Source: Streptomyces paradoxus
GTDB taxonomy: Bacteria; Actinomycetota; Actinomycetes; Streptomycetales; Streptomycetaceae
DNA: 64,000 nt
Direction: 5' to 3'
NCBI RefSeq assembly: GCF_014202475.1
Contig: NZ_JACHGV010000005.1
Location: forward strand, 248,001 to 312,000
Part shown: piece after piece, positions 24,049 through 32,244 of the stretch
Numbering within the stretch: position 1 is the first letter of the stretch
Layout of the letters: every line of letters starts with the position of its first letter
Program-made: the position numbers and the translations under genes
Notes under the pieces: model-generated
Told to the model about the DNA's origin: nothing
Database searches by the model: none
Seen by the model: only the letters and a program-made list of their open reading frames with translations

Positions 24049-25878
24049 GTGACGCAGAGTGGACAGGGCGAGGAGCCCTCGGCGCGCCCCGCGCGCGAAG
24101 GCATCGTGCTGCCCTCCGACGGTGGCGAACCCCTGCTGCCGGGCATGACGGGCGGACCGGGCGACGCCCCGGGCCGCCGGCCCGTCCCGCCCCCGACGGG
24201 CGAGCCGCAGGCCTCGGCCCCCGCGGAGGGCCAGACCTGGGGCCAGCCGTGGGGCCCCGGCGAGCAGCAGACCCCGCCCCCGCCGCCGGGCCGGACCTGG
24301 CAGTCCCAGCCCCAGCAGTGGAGCGCGCCGGAGCCGCCCGCGTGGGACGCGCAGGCCCCGGGCGCACTCCCGCCGGAAGGCGCCCAGCCCCCGAACCCCT
24401 ACGCCGGCGCACCGGCCGACCCCGGCCCGTACGGCACGGCCCAGCCGCCCGCGGCCCACACCGGCTACGACCCGTACGGAGCCGCCGGTGCGGGGGCCCC
24501 GCTGCCCCCGGAGGGCACCGGCGCCCTGCCGCAGGGCACCGACGCCTACGGCGCCTCCGCCGGGGGCGCGCCCCAGCCGCAGCCGGGAACCGGCGGGCAG
24601 GGAGGCTCCGGGTACGGGTATCCGCAGGGAGCCGGTCTGCCGCCGGCGGCTGACGGGTACGGCACCCCGGGCGGGGGAGTCCGGCCGCAGCCGGGCGCCG
24701 AGGCGTACGGCGGCGGTCTGCCGCCGGTCTCCGGCGCGTACGGGGCCACCGGGGCCACCGGGGGCGCCTCCCTGCCCGCGCCCGCCGACGAGGGGGCCAC
24801 TCAGTACATACCGCCCGTCGCGGGGGACGCGGCCGCCGCGGCCACCCAGTACATACCGCCCGTCGCGCCGTCGGCCGACGAGGGGGCGACGCAGTACATA
24901 CCCCCGGTGAGCCCGGGGGCGCTGCCGCCCGAGATGCCGTCCGGGGAGGACCCCGAGGCGACGCGGTTCCTCGGGACCGGGCCCCGGACCGGCGCGGGGG
25001 CCGGGCCGCTGCCGGCCGCCTCGCATCCCGACGCCGAGGCGACGCAGTTCATCCCGCCGGTGCCCGGCGGGGACAAGCAGCCGCCCGCCGAGTTCGACAA
25101 CCTCTTCCGCCAGGGCGGCGCCGAGAGCCCCGCCGGGGCCACGCAGCAGATGCCCCGCGTCGAGCAGCCCCGGCCGCAGCCCCCGTACGCAGCTCCCGAG
25201 CCTTCCCAGGACCCGTCCGCCGGAGGCCGGTCGCGCGGTGGCCGTACCGGCTCGCGCGTCCCCGTCATCGCCGCCGTCGGCATCGGCATCGCCGTCCTCG
25301 GCGTCGGGGCGGGCGCGCTGCTCGCCGGTGGCGGAGGCGGCGGTGAGGACGACGGCGGCGACAACAAGACGGTGGCCGCCTCCGCACCCGCGTCGGACGG
25401 CTCCGCCTCCCCGTCCGCCGACCCGGCCCGGGCCCAGGCGGTCGAGCTGGACAAGCTGCTCGCCGACAGCGGCAACAGCCGCAGCACGGTGATCAACGCC
25501 GTCGCCGACGTCAAGGGCTGCGACAACCTCCCCCAGGCCGCCAAGGACCTGCGCGACGCGGCCAAGCAGCGCACCGGGCTGGTCACCCGCCTCTCCGGCA
25601 TCGAGGTCGACAAGCTGCCCGGCCACACCGCGCTGACCACCGCCCTCACCAAGGCCTGGCAGGCCTCCGCCTCGGCCGACAACCACTACGCGGCCTGGGC
25701 CGACCAGACCGCCGGCAAGAAGGGCTGCAGGAAGGGCCAGGCCCGGGTCACCGGCCAGACCCAGGCCGGCAACCGGGCCAGCGGCGTCGCCAGCACGGAG
25801 AAGGCCAAGGCGGCCGGGCTGTGGAACGGGATCGCGAGGAAGTACGGCCTCACCGAGCGGCAGCCGACGCAGCTGTGA
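24049..25878 (+). CDS. Proline-rich membrane protein with ATQYIPPV repeats
   Basis: A 609-residue protein of unknown function. Residues 1-400 are low-complexity Pro/Gly/Ala-rich and contain four near-identical motifs (ATQYIPPV three times, ATQFIPPV once) plus related ATRFLG and ATQQMP, all between residues ~245 and ~370. One membrane segment follows at about 404-428 (VIAAVGIGIAVLGVGAGALL), then a Gly linker and a ~150-residue extracytoplasmic domain. The layout resembles Streptomyces proteins in which threonine-containing repeats lie on the cytoplasmic side. The start is GTG 24049 behind TAGGAG. Confidence 0.75.
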   Translation: MTQSGQGEEPSARPAREGIVLPSDGGEPLLPGMTGGPGDAPGRRPVPPPTGEPQASAPAEGQTWGQPWGPGEQQTPPPPPGRTWQSQPQQWSAPEPPAWDAQAPGALPPEGAQPPNPYAGAPADPGPYGTAQPPAAHTGYDPYGAAGAGAPLPPEGTGALPQGTDAYGASAGGAPQPQPGTGGQGGSGYGYPQGAGLPPAADGYGTPGGGVRPQPGAEAYGGGLPPVSGAYGATGATGGASLPAPADEGATQYIPPVAGDAAAAATQYIPPVAPSADEGATQYIPPVSPGALPPEMPSGEDPEATRFLGTGPRTGAGAGPLPAASHPDAEATQFIPPVPGGDKQPPAEFDNLFRQGGAESPAGATQQMPRVEQPRPQPPYAAPEPSQDPSAGGRSRGGRTGSRVPVIAAVGIGIAVLGVGAGALLAGGGGGGEDDGGDNKTVAASAPASDGSASPSADPARAQAVELDKLLADSGNSRSTVINAVADVKGCDNLPQAAKDLRDAAKQRTGLVTRLSGIEVDKLPGHTALTTALTKAWQASASADNHYAAWADQTAGKKGCRKGQARVTGQTQAGNRASGVASTEKAKAAGLWNGIARKYGLTERQPTQL

Positions 25879-25921
25879 CGGGGGCGGTCCGAGCGGGACG
25901 TGAACGGCCGGGCGGCGGCGC

Positions 25922-27232
25922 TCAGTAGTTCACGTCGGCGTTCTCCAGCGTCCTCGTGGTGTCGACGAAGCCCTTGCGCGCCGAGACCAGCCGCCCCTCC
26001 CGCACCACCTGGAGGGTCACGTTCGCGTTGACCAGGCGCGGGAAGCCCACGGCGGCGAGCTTGTCCTGGAACCGCCATTGCAGCGCTGGTGTGAGGCCGC
26101 CCGTGGTGACCTTCAGACCGTCGTCCAGGGCCCCCGCCACCGTGTCGGCGGACACCTCGCCGTCGCCGAGCGACTCGACGACCTGCCGGAACACCGTGTA
26201 GGCGATCCACGTGGTCTGCACTCCGGCGTCCGCGGGGTCGATGCGGTTGTCGCCGAAGGCCTGCTCCCGGATCACCCGCTTCATCCCGTTCCAGCGCGGA
26301 TCGCTCGCCACGGGGTACCAGCCGGTGATGTACGAGCCCTCGTAGGGGCCCGACGCCCCGCCGGTGGCGTCGATCACCGTCTGGTCGACGCTGCCGAGCA
26401 CGGTGGCCGTCCGCACCTCGGGGTAGTCCTCGCGTGCGCGCCGGAAGGAGTCCATGAAGGTGCCGTTGCGGTCCCCGAGGGCGGGCACCACACACCCCTG
26501 GTCCCCCCTGTCGGAGCTCGTCGTGCGCAGGGCGCGCGCTGCCTGGCCGTCGTACTCGGTGGCGTCCTCCGCCGCCCGCTGGTCGTTCGAGGCCCGGTGC
26601 CCGCCGGCTTTCAGGCCCGAGTCGAGCAGCGGGGGCAGCTGGTCGCCCGCGATGGTGTCGGGCCGGATCAGCGCGACGGGCCCGCACTCGGCGAGGGCAC
26701 TGCCGAGACCGGCCAGCAGCGCGGGCTGGCCGCCGTTGACGGGGTACGACAGAGGACTGGTGAACTCGGCGTTGGTGGCGCCGTAGCCGCCTATGTAGGG
26801 GATGCCGGCGCCCTCCAGCGACGGGAAGAAGGAGTCCGCGTACTGGCTGTAGGATCCGACGACCGCGACCACGTTCTCCTTGGCGGCACGCCGGGCGCAC
26901 TTGGCGGCGGCCACACTGTCGTTGTGGTCGTTGCAGGTCAGCACGTTCAGCTTGCGGCCGTTGATCCCGCCCTTGGCGTTGATCCAACGGGCGTAGGCGT
27001 GGGCGAAGGCGGGCATTCCGGGCTTGTTGGTGGCCTTGGTGCTCTGCGGGGCCCATGTCATGACGGTGATGGTGCCGTCCCCGACATCCCCCGTGGTGCC
27101 GGGGACGACACCGCATCCGGCGAGGAGCGACGCGCACGCGACCGCCGTGCCCGCGGAGAGGACGCCTTTTCTGGCGTGACGGGTGAGGAGGCCGGGGAGG
27201 AATGTGCTGCGGGTGCGTCGCCTGCCGGTCAT
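25922..27232 (-). CDS. ABC transporter substrate-binding lipoprotein (branched-chain amino acid type)
   Basis: A 436-residue periplasmic-binding-protein type I lipoprotein. The signal peptide ends in the lipobox ASLLAGC. The receptor domain contains YARWINAKGGINGRKLNVLT and VVAVVGSYSQYADSFFPSLE, similar to Leu/Ile/Val- or urea/amide-binding proteins. No permease or ATPase genes adjoin it, so it is an orphan receptor or works with distant partners. ATG 27232 gives a normal signal peptide with Arg-rich n-region. Confidence 0.82.
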   Translation of the reverse strand: MTGRRRTRSTFLPGLLTRHARKGVLSAGTAVACASLLAGCGVVPGTTGDVGDGTITVMTWAPQSTKATNKPGMPAFAHAYARWINAKGGINGRKLNVLTCNDHNDSVAAAKCARRAAKENVVAVVGSYSQYADSFFPSLEGAGIPYIGGYGATNAEFTSPLSYPVNGGQPALLAGLGSALAECGPVALIRPDTIAGDQLPPLLDSGLKAGGHRASNDQRAAEDATEYDGQAARALRTTSSDRGDQGCVVPALGDRNGTFMDSFRRAREDYPEVRTATVLGSVDQTVIDATGGASGPYEGSYITGWYPVASDPRWNGMKRVIREQAFGDNRIDPADAGVQTTWIAYTVFRQVVESLGDGEVSADTVAGALDDGLKVTTGGLTPALQWRFQDKLAAVGFPRLVNANVTLQVVREGRLVSARKGFVDTTRTLENADVNY

Positions 27233-27349
27233 GGTCCTGCACGATTCCGCCACACGGATAACCCGTGAGTGATCTCGGGTCAACAATTGGTGACGCACAG
27301 GTGAATTGCGGGGGCCGGTGTGGCCGATGTGGAGGGGAACGTACGATCG

Positions 27350-27850
27350 ATGACCGTGCAAGCTTCGGAGAACTCTTCCCGTCGTGGCCGTCGCTCATCC
27401 ACCATGGGCGGCATGCCTGTCAACGACATGCCGTGGTGGCGCTGGCGCAGCAACGTGCGCTCGGCCCTGCACATGCTCTCCGATCCCGGCTTCCAGCGGG
27501 ACGTCTGGCTGGCCGGCGTGGACGGTTACGGCGACGTGACCGACGCGGTGTACCGGCTGGTCGAGGACACCTGGCTGGACCACTGGTCCGCCGAGAAGTA
27601 CGTCGGCACGATCTTCCGCGACGCGCAGGAGGCGGCCCTCGTCGACACCGCGGTGCTGCGGGTGCTGCGGATCATGCACCAGGTCGGGCCGGACGCCCCG
27701 GTCGCCGCGTACCTGGAGCACGAGGCGTGGCCGGAGGCGGTCCGGGCGGCCCGGGAGGCGCACGTACGGCTCGCGGCAGGTGACGGCGAGGAGCCGGACA
27801 CGGCGCCGCGCAGCCTGGACGTGCTGCAGATCATGACGAGGTCGGCCTAG
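27350..27850 (+). CDS. SCO4402-family protein
   Basis: A 166-residue conserved Streptomyces protein of unknown function. The core begins NDMPWWRWRSNVRSALHML and continues with LVEDTWLDHWSAEKYVGTIF. It is mostly helical, without signal peptide or membrane segment. ATG 27350 has GGAGGGG about 10 nt upstream; ATG 27413 is an alternative that removes a Ser/Arg-rich N-terminus. It lies directly upstream of purU in the same direction. Confidence 0.75.
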   Translation: MTVQASENSSRRGRRSSTMGGMPVNDMPWWRWRSNVRSALHMLSDPGFQRDVWLAGVDGYGDVTDAVYRLVEDTWLDHWSAEKYVGTIFRDAQEAALVDTAVLRVLRIMHQVGPDAPVAAYLEHEAWPEAVRAAREAHVRLAAGDGEEPDTAPRSLDVLQIMTRSA

Positions 27851-27921
27851 GGCCTGTCGTTGCCGGTCCGTACAGCGGGACGGTTGCCGGTGGTGTCGTC
27901 CCCTGTGGGACCCTGTCCTGC

Positions 27922-28803
27922 ATGAACGAGCAGTCCACCAGCGCCGCGGTCCCGGCCGACCAGTACGTCCTCACCCTCTCCTGCCCGGACAGGAAGGGCA
28001 TCGTGCACGCCGTGTCGAGCTATCTCTTCATGACCGGCTGCAACATCGAGGACAGCCAGCAGTTCGGCGACCACGACACGGGACTGTTCTTCATGCGCGT
28101 CCACTTCTCGGCGGACGCGCCCGTGACCGTGGAGAAGCTGCGGGCCAGCTTCGCGGCGATCGGTGACTCGTTCCAGATGGACTGGCAGATCCACCGGGGC
28201 GACCAGAAGATGCGCATCCTGCTGATGGTCAGCAAGTTCGGGCACTGCCTGAACGACCTGCTGTTCCGGGCGCGGACCGGCGCGCTGCCGGTGGAGATCG
28301 CCGGAGTGGTGTCGAACCACAAGGACTTCGCCGAGCTGGTGGGCTCGTACAACATCCCCTTCCACCACATCCCGGTGACGAAGGACACGAAGGCCGAGGC
28401 CGAGGCGCAATTGCTGGGGATCGTGCGGGACGAGGGCGTGGAGCTCGTCGTGCTCGCCCGGTACATGCAGGTGCTGTCGGACGACCTGTGCAAGGCGCTC
28501 TCCGGGCGGATCATCAACATCCACCACTCGTTCCTGCCGAGCTTCAAGGGGGCGAAGCCGTATCACCAGGCTCACGCCCGGGGTGTGAAGCTGATCGGTG
28601 CGACCGCCCATTACGTGACGGCTGATCTTGATGAGGGGCCGATCATCGAGCAGGAGGTCGAGCGGGTCGGGCATGACGTGACGCCGGAAGGGCTGGTCGC
28701 GATCGGGCGTGACGTGGAGTGCCAGGCGCTGGCGCGGGCCGTGAAGTGGCATGCCGAGCGGCGGATTCTGCTCAATGGGCGGCGGACTGTGATTTTCGCC
28801 TAG
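27922..28803 (+). CDS. purU: Formyltetrahydrofolate deformylase
   Basis: A 293-residue enzyme that hydrolyses 10-formyl-tetrahydrofolate to formate and tetrahydrofolate, supplying formate for purine synthesis and balancing one-carbon pools. An N-terminal ACT domain (residues ~12-95, SCPDRKGIVHAVSSYL) senses amino acids. The formyltransferase-type catalytic domain has VSNHKDF, INIHHSFLPSFKGAKPY and GATAHYVTADLDEGPII, with the Asn-His-Asp triad in place. The ATG has no clear ribosome-binding site. Confidence 0.95.
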   Translation: MNEQSTSAAVPADQYVLTLSCPDRKGIVHAVSSYLFMTGCNIEDSQQFGDHDTGLFFMRVHFSADAPVTVEKLRASFAAIGDSFQMDWQIHRGDQKMRILLMVSKFGHCLNDLLFRARTGALPVEIAGVVSNHKDFAELVGSYNIPFHHIPVTKDTKAEAEAQLLGIVRDEGVELVVLARYMQVLSDDLCKALSGRIINIHHSFLPSFKGAKPYHQAHARGVKLIGATAHYVTADLDEGPIIEQEVERVGHDVTPEGLVAIGRDVECQALARAVKWHAERRILLNGRRTVIFA

Positions 28804-28825
28804 TGGGTGGGGTTGTCCCTTTTCG

Positions 28826-28879
28826 TGGCGGGTGCGGGTTGTCTGTGGCTTGTCGCGCAGTTCCCCGCGCCCCTGAGGG
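28826..28879 (-). repeat. Dispersed intergenic repeat, copy 3
   Basis: This lies between purU and the convergent anti-sigma gene. On the minus strand it has the full core GGGGCGCGGGGAACTGCGCG, then ACAAGCCACAG and ACCCGCACCCGCC. The core is identical to that of copy 4. Confidence 0.8.
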
Positions 28880-28898
28880 CGCGTCCTTGAGGTCGGGT

Positions 28899-30215
28899 CT
28901 ACATCCTGCTCAGTGAAGCGGCCGCGAACAGGACATCCCTGATCGCCTCCCTGTCGCCGACCTGGCCTGCCGCCGCCTCCTGCGGGGGGACATGGCCGGC
29001 GGCCAGGCGGCAGAACTCGACGCCGTCCAGGGCCACGTGGGCCACCTCGTGCTCGGCGGAGCCCTTCGCCGCGGGGGAGTCGAGGGGGATCAGCCACTCG
29101 CCGCCGCCCGAGCCCTCGATCTCCAGGCGCAGGCTGCGGCCCGGTTCGCCCGCCGCGACCAGATGGCGATGGTGGGCGGGGGAGGCCAGGCCGGCCCGGC
29201 GGCGGTGGGCCAGGGCCGTCGGCAGCATCCGGGCCGCCAGGTCGATCATGCGGTGCAGATGGCGCGGCGAGGGCGGGTCGTAGGGGTAGTCGACCGCGTC
29301 GGCGATGTCCTCCGCGTGCACCCAGCACTCGAAGGCGCGGTCGAGCATCGCGTCGTGCAGGGGCAGTTCGAAGTCGCCGTACGACACCGGAACCTTCTCC
29401 GCGCCGCCGCCCGTGAACGACACCGTGCGCACGAGGCTGTGGCTCTGCTCCCGCCAGGGCGCGCGGACGAACCGGGTGGGCGGGAAGTGGGAGGCGCGCC
29501 AGAGCGCCTCGGTGCGGGCCGCAGGGGTCGGCTGCCGGGCCGGGACATCGCCCAGCGGGTCGTCCAGGCCGAGCGCGACCGCCACCAGGCCGTCGACGCC
29601 GAGCAGATGCGCGATGACCCCGGCGACGGTGGTGCGGCGGCTGGTCGCCGCGTCGGAGCGGAACCAGCGCAGCCGTACCGGCGCGTGCCACTCGGCGTCG
29701 CCGAAGTCCTGGAGCAGGGCGTCCAGGCGCGCGGTCTCGGCGTCGTACGCGGCGGCCCAGTCCGGGACCGGGATGCGCGGCGGGCGCCGCTCCAGGCAGG
29801 TGTCCAGGACGCGGGTGCGCAGCCCCGGGTCCAGGTCGAGGCTCTCGGGGCGTTGCAGCAGGCCGACCGCCTCGCGCAGCCGCCGGGCCTCGTCGGCGCA
29901 GGAGCCGCAGTCGCCGAGGTGCTCCTCGACGGCCGTTGCCTCCTCGGGCGAGCAGGCGGCCAGCGCCCAGGCGCCGAGCAGGGCCTTCAGCACGGGGTGC
30001 TCCAAGACGGGCGGGGCGGGCGGCGGTGCCGTGACGCCGAGGTCCGCCGGCGCGGGCAGTGGCAGTCCGCTGTCCTCGACGGAGGCCCGGGGCAGGGGTA
30101 TCCGCGGCGGGCTCCCGTGTGCCGGGGTGTCGCCCTTCCCTTCGGGGCCGTTCCCCTCGGGGCCGTTGTCCTCCTCGTCGCCGTCGTGCGCCTCGAACCG
30201 TTCCGGCCCGTTCAC
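28899..30215 (-). CDS. Zinc-finger anti-sigma factor fused to a maleylpyruvate isomerase-type domain
   Basis: A 438-residue soluble protein. After an acidic, Pro-rich N-terminus, residues ~75-125 form a zinc anti-sigma (ZAS) domain with EEHLGDCGSCADE (HxxxCxxC). From about residue 150 on is a mycothiol-dependent maleylpyruvate isomerase/DinB-like domain (VAGVIAHLLGVDG, ECWVHAEDIADAVDYP) followed by its C-terminal SCP2-like part. It should bind the sigma factor encoded just upstream (GTGA overlap) and may link it to a thiol or small-molecule signal. No membrane segment is seen. Confidence 0.85.
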   Translation of the reverse strand: MNGPERFEAHDGDEEDNGPEGNGPEGKGDTPAHGSPPRIPLPRASVEDSGLPLPAPADLGVTAPPPAPPVLEHPVLKALLGAWALAACSPEEATAVEEHLGDCGSCADEARRLREAVGLLQRPESLDLDPGLRTRVLDTCLERRPPRIPVPDWAAAYDAETARLDALLQDFGDAEWHAPVRLRWFRSDAATSRRTTVAGVIAHLLGVDGLVAVALGLDDPLGDVPARQPTPAARTEALWRASHFPPTRFVRAPWREQSHSLVRTVSFTGGGAEKVPVSYGDFELPLHDAMLDRAFECWVHAEDIADAVDYPYDPPSPRHLHRMIDLAARMLPTALAHRRRAGLASPAHHRHLVAAGEPGRSLRLEIEGSGGGEWLIPLDSPAAKGSAEHEVAHVALDGVEFCRLAAGHVPPQEAAAGQVGDREAIRDVLFAAASLSRM

Positions 30216-30793
30216 ACCGCACCCCCGTATCCGGGCGGAGCGCCCGGTGCTTCGGTGTCGTGGGCGGTGGAGAGCAGTTGCAGGCCCAGGCGCAGCCGGC
30301 GGCGGGCCTCGTCCTCGGTGATGCCGAGGTCGGCGGCGGTCTGGCGGTAGTCGCGGCGCTGGAAGTAGGCCCGTTCCAGGGCCGAGCGCAGCGGGACCGG
30401 CATGGACTGGACGATGTAGTCGGCGCGGGCGGCGACCGAGGCGCGGCGCACCCTGTGCTCCAGTTCCTCCGTGGTGCCGGAGCCTTCGCGGGCGAGGGCG
30501 GCGGTCTCGGTGGCGCGCAGCCGCTGCACCGCCAGCCGGTGGGTCAGTGTGGCGACCCAGGTGCGCAGTGGTTCCTGCTTGGGGTCGTAGGAGTCGGGAT
30601 GCTCCCAGACGTGGATGAAGACCTCGCGTGTGATGCCGTCGGCGGCTCGTTCGTCGCCGAGCACGCGGTGGGCGAGGCCGTGCACGAGGGAGGCGAACCG
30701 GTCGTAGAGCTCGCCGAGAGCGGCGGCTTCCCCACGGGCGAGCCGTTGCTGCATCTTGCGGTCCCAGCGAGGCGGTACGTCCTTTTTCGCCAT
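30212..30793 (-). CDS. ECF-type RNA polymerase sigma factor
   Basis: A 193-residue sigma-70 family protein of ECF type. Region 2 runs through ALGELYDRFASLVHGLAHRV to HVWEHPDSYDPKQEPLRTWV; region 4 is PLRSALERAYFQRRDYRQTA and the following ADLGITEDEARRRLRLGL. It is coupled to the downstream anti-sigma gene. Targets and signal are unknown. Close relatives of this gene pair are widespread in Streptomyces as far as I recall. Confidence 0.88.
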   Translation of the reverse strand: MAKKDVPPRWDRKMQQRLARGEAAALGELYDRFASLVHGLAHRVLGDERAADGITREVFIHVWEHPDSYDPKQEPLRTWVATLTHRLAVQRLRATETAALAREGSGTTEELEHRVRRASVAARADYIVQSMPVPLRSALERAYFQRRDYRQTAADLGITEDEARRRLRLGLQLLSTAHDTEAPGAPPGYGGAV

Positions 30794-31160
30794 GCGGCCC
30801 CCTCACCCCCTGCTCGTGTCCCGCGCCCGTGCCCTGTCCAGCCTGTCTCCGGTGTTTCCTCGAATGTAGTCGGCACGTCCGGTAGCGCACGCCCCTTTGT
30901 TGCAATGTGCGCCCCCTGACCGGCCGCAGGTGGTAGAGGGCCGCGGGGCTCGCGCAGGATGCCTTTGGGCTCGCGCCTACCCCGCCACCCTCCGATCAGA
31001 CCTGACTGAAGAGGATCGAACAGGATCGAAGTCGACTAAAACAAGCCTCTTCTGCGGGGGATCCGTTTTTCGGGTTGTGTTTCAGGGAACTGCCGCTGGG
31101 CAGCCGCGCTGCAAGGAAGCGTAGGGACTGCTTCCGTTTTGGCGAGCGAGGGGCGTGGTG
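30794..31160. other. Divergent region between the sigma factor and STAS genes
   Basis: No gene is seen. The region includes a tandem AGGATCGAAC/AGGATCGAAG near 31012-31031. A small hairpin GGAAGC/GCTTCC (31115-31135) followed by GTTTT sits 20 bp before the STAS start and looks like a weak intrinsic terminator or attenuator. Promoters for both directions should be here. Confidence 0.4.
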
Positions 31161-31535
31161 GTGACCTTCAAAGTGACCGGCGGCGAGCAGGGCGAATGGG
31201 CCGTGCTCCAGGTGTCCGGCGAGCTGGATCTGGTGACGTCACCGGTGCTGCGTCAGCGCGTGCACGACGTGGTGGCCGAGGGGCACCACTGTCTCGTCCT
31301 GGATCTGTCCGAGGTGTTCTTCTGCGACTCCAGCGGCGTCGGCGTGCTCATCGCGGCCCGCCGGCTGATCCGCTCCTGCCAGGGCCGGCTGCGCCTCGTG
31401 CTGCCCGCCCGGGGCGCGGCGGACGGGTCCCACGTCAACCGGGTCCTCGGCGCGCTGGGCGTCCGCAGGCTGTTCGACGTGTACGGCGACGTGCACGCGG
31501 CCCTCGGCGACGAGGGCGAACCCCTGTCCGCGTGA
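31161..31535 (+). CDS. Anti-sigma factor antagonist (STAS domain)
   Basis: A ~124-residue single STAS-domain protein of the SpoIIAA/RsbV/BldG type. VSGELDLVTSPVLRQRV opens the domain and VFFCDSSGVGVLIAARR holds the phosphorylatable serine. It should bind an anti-sigma factor of the RsbW type when unphosphorylated. Three GTG codons follow one another at 31155, 31158 and 31161; the last has the best spacing (7 nt) to GAGGGG. An RsbW-like kinase is encoded at 37534. Confidence 0.88.
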   Translation: MTFKVTGGEQGEWAVLQVSGELDLVTSPVLRQRVHDVVAEGHHCLVLDLSEVFFCDSSGVGVLIAARRLIRSCQGRLRLVLPARGAADGSHVNRVLGALGVRRLFDVYGDVHAALGDEGEPLSA

Positions 31536-31702
31536 CGGCTCGATGACGCACGGTAGACGGAGTGTTGCCGTTCCGACACGCCGTTGTCCCGGAATTCCCC
31601 CGGACTTGGCACAAGTGACGTTTTCCCGCGCCCGAACGGCCCCCTCCGTCGTACGCTCCGACCGAGAAGCACCCCACCCGACGTAAGGCGGCCCAGTAAG
31701 AC

Positions 31703-32215
31703 ATGGTCAGCAGCGAGTACGAGCGCAGGATCGCCGCCCGGTTCGCCACCTTCGACCAGGACGGCAACGGCTACATCGACCGCGAGGACTTCTACGGCGC
31801 CGCCAAGGCGCTGCTCACGGAGTTCGCCGTGACGGCCCGGTCCGACAAGGGGCAGGCGCTGTACGGCGGCGCCGAGGCCTTCTGGCAGGGCATGGCCGGG
31901 ATAGCGGACCGCGACGGCGACCAGCGCATCACGCGCGAGGAGTTCGTCAACGGCGCGGTCAAGCGCCTGCGTGACAACCCCGACCGGTTCGCCGAGATCG
32001 CCCGCCCCTTCCTGCACGCGGCCCTGGACGTCGCCGACACCGACGGGGACGGCGCCGCGACGGTCGAGGAGGCGGGCCGCGTCCTGAAGTGCCTCGGTGT
32101 CCCCGAGGACCTCGCCGGGCCGGCCGCCGCCGCGCTCGACGCGGACGGTGACGGCAAGGTCGGCGAGGCCGAGGTCGTACCCGCTTTCGCCCGCTACTTC
32201 ACCGTGCCCGAATAG
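31703..32215 (+). CDS. EF-hand calcium-binding protein (calerythrin-like)
   Basis: A 170-residue protein with four EF-hand loops: DQDGNGYIDRED (~18), DRDGDQRITREE (~70), DTDGDGAATVEE (~113) and DADGDGKVGEAE (~146). The length and spacing match the calerythrin/sarcoplasmic calcium-binding protein type known in Saccharopolyspora and Streptomyces. It is cytoplasmic and may act as a Ca2+ buffer or sensor. It stands alone, downstream of the STAS gene. Confidence 0.9.
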   Translation: MVSSEYERRIAARFATFDQDGNGYIDREDFYGAAKALLTEFAVTARSDKGQALYGGAEAFWQGMAGIADRDGDQRITREEFVNGAVKRLRDNPDRFAEIARPFLHAALDVADTDGDGAATVEEAGRVLKCLGVPEDLAGPAAAALDADGDGKVGEAEVVPAFARYFTVPE

Positions 32216-32244
32216 CCTGGACGGGGGCGCGTGCCCGAGCCGCG

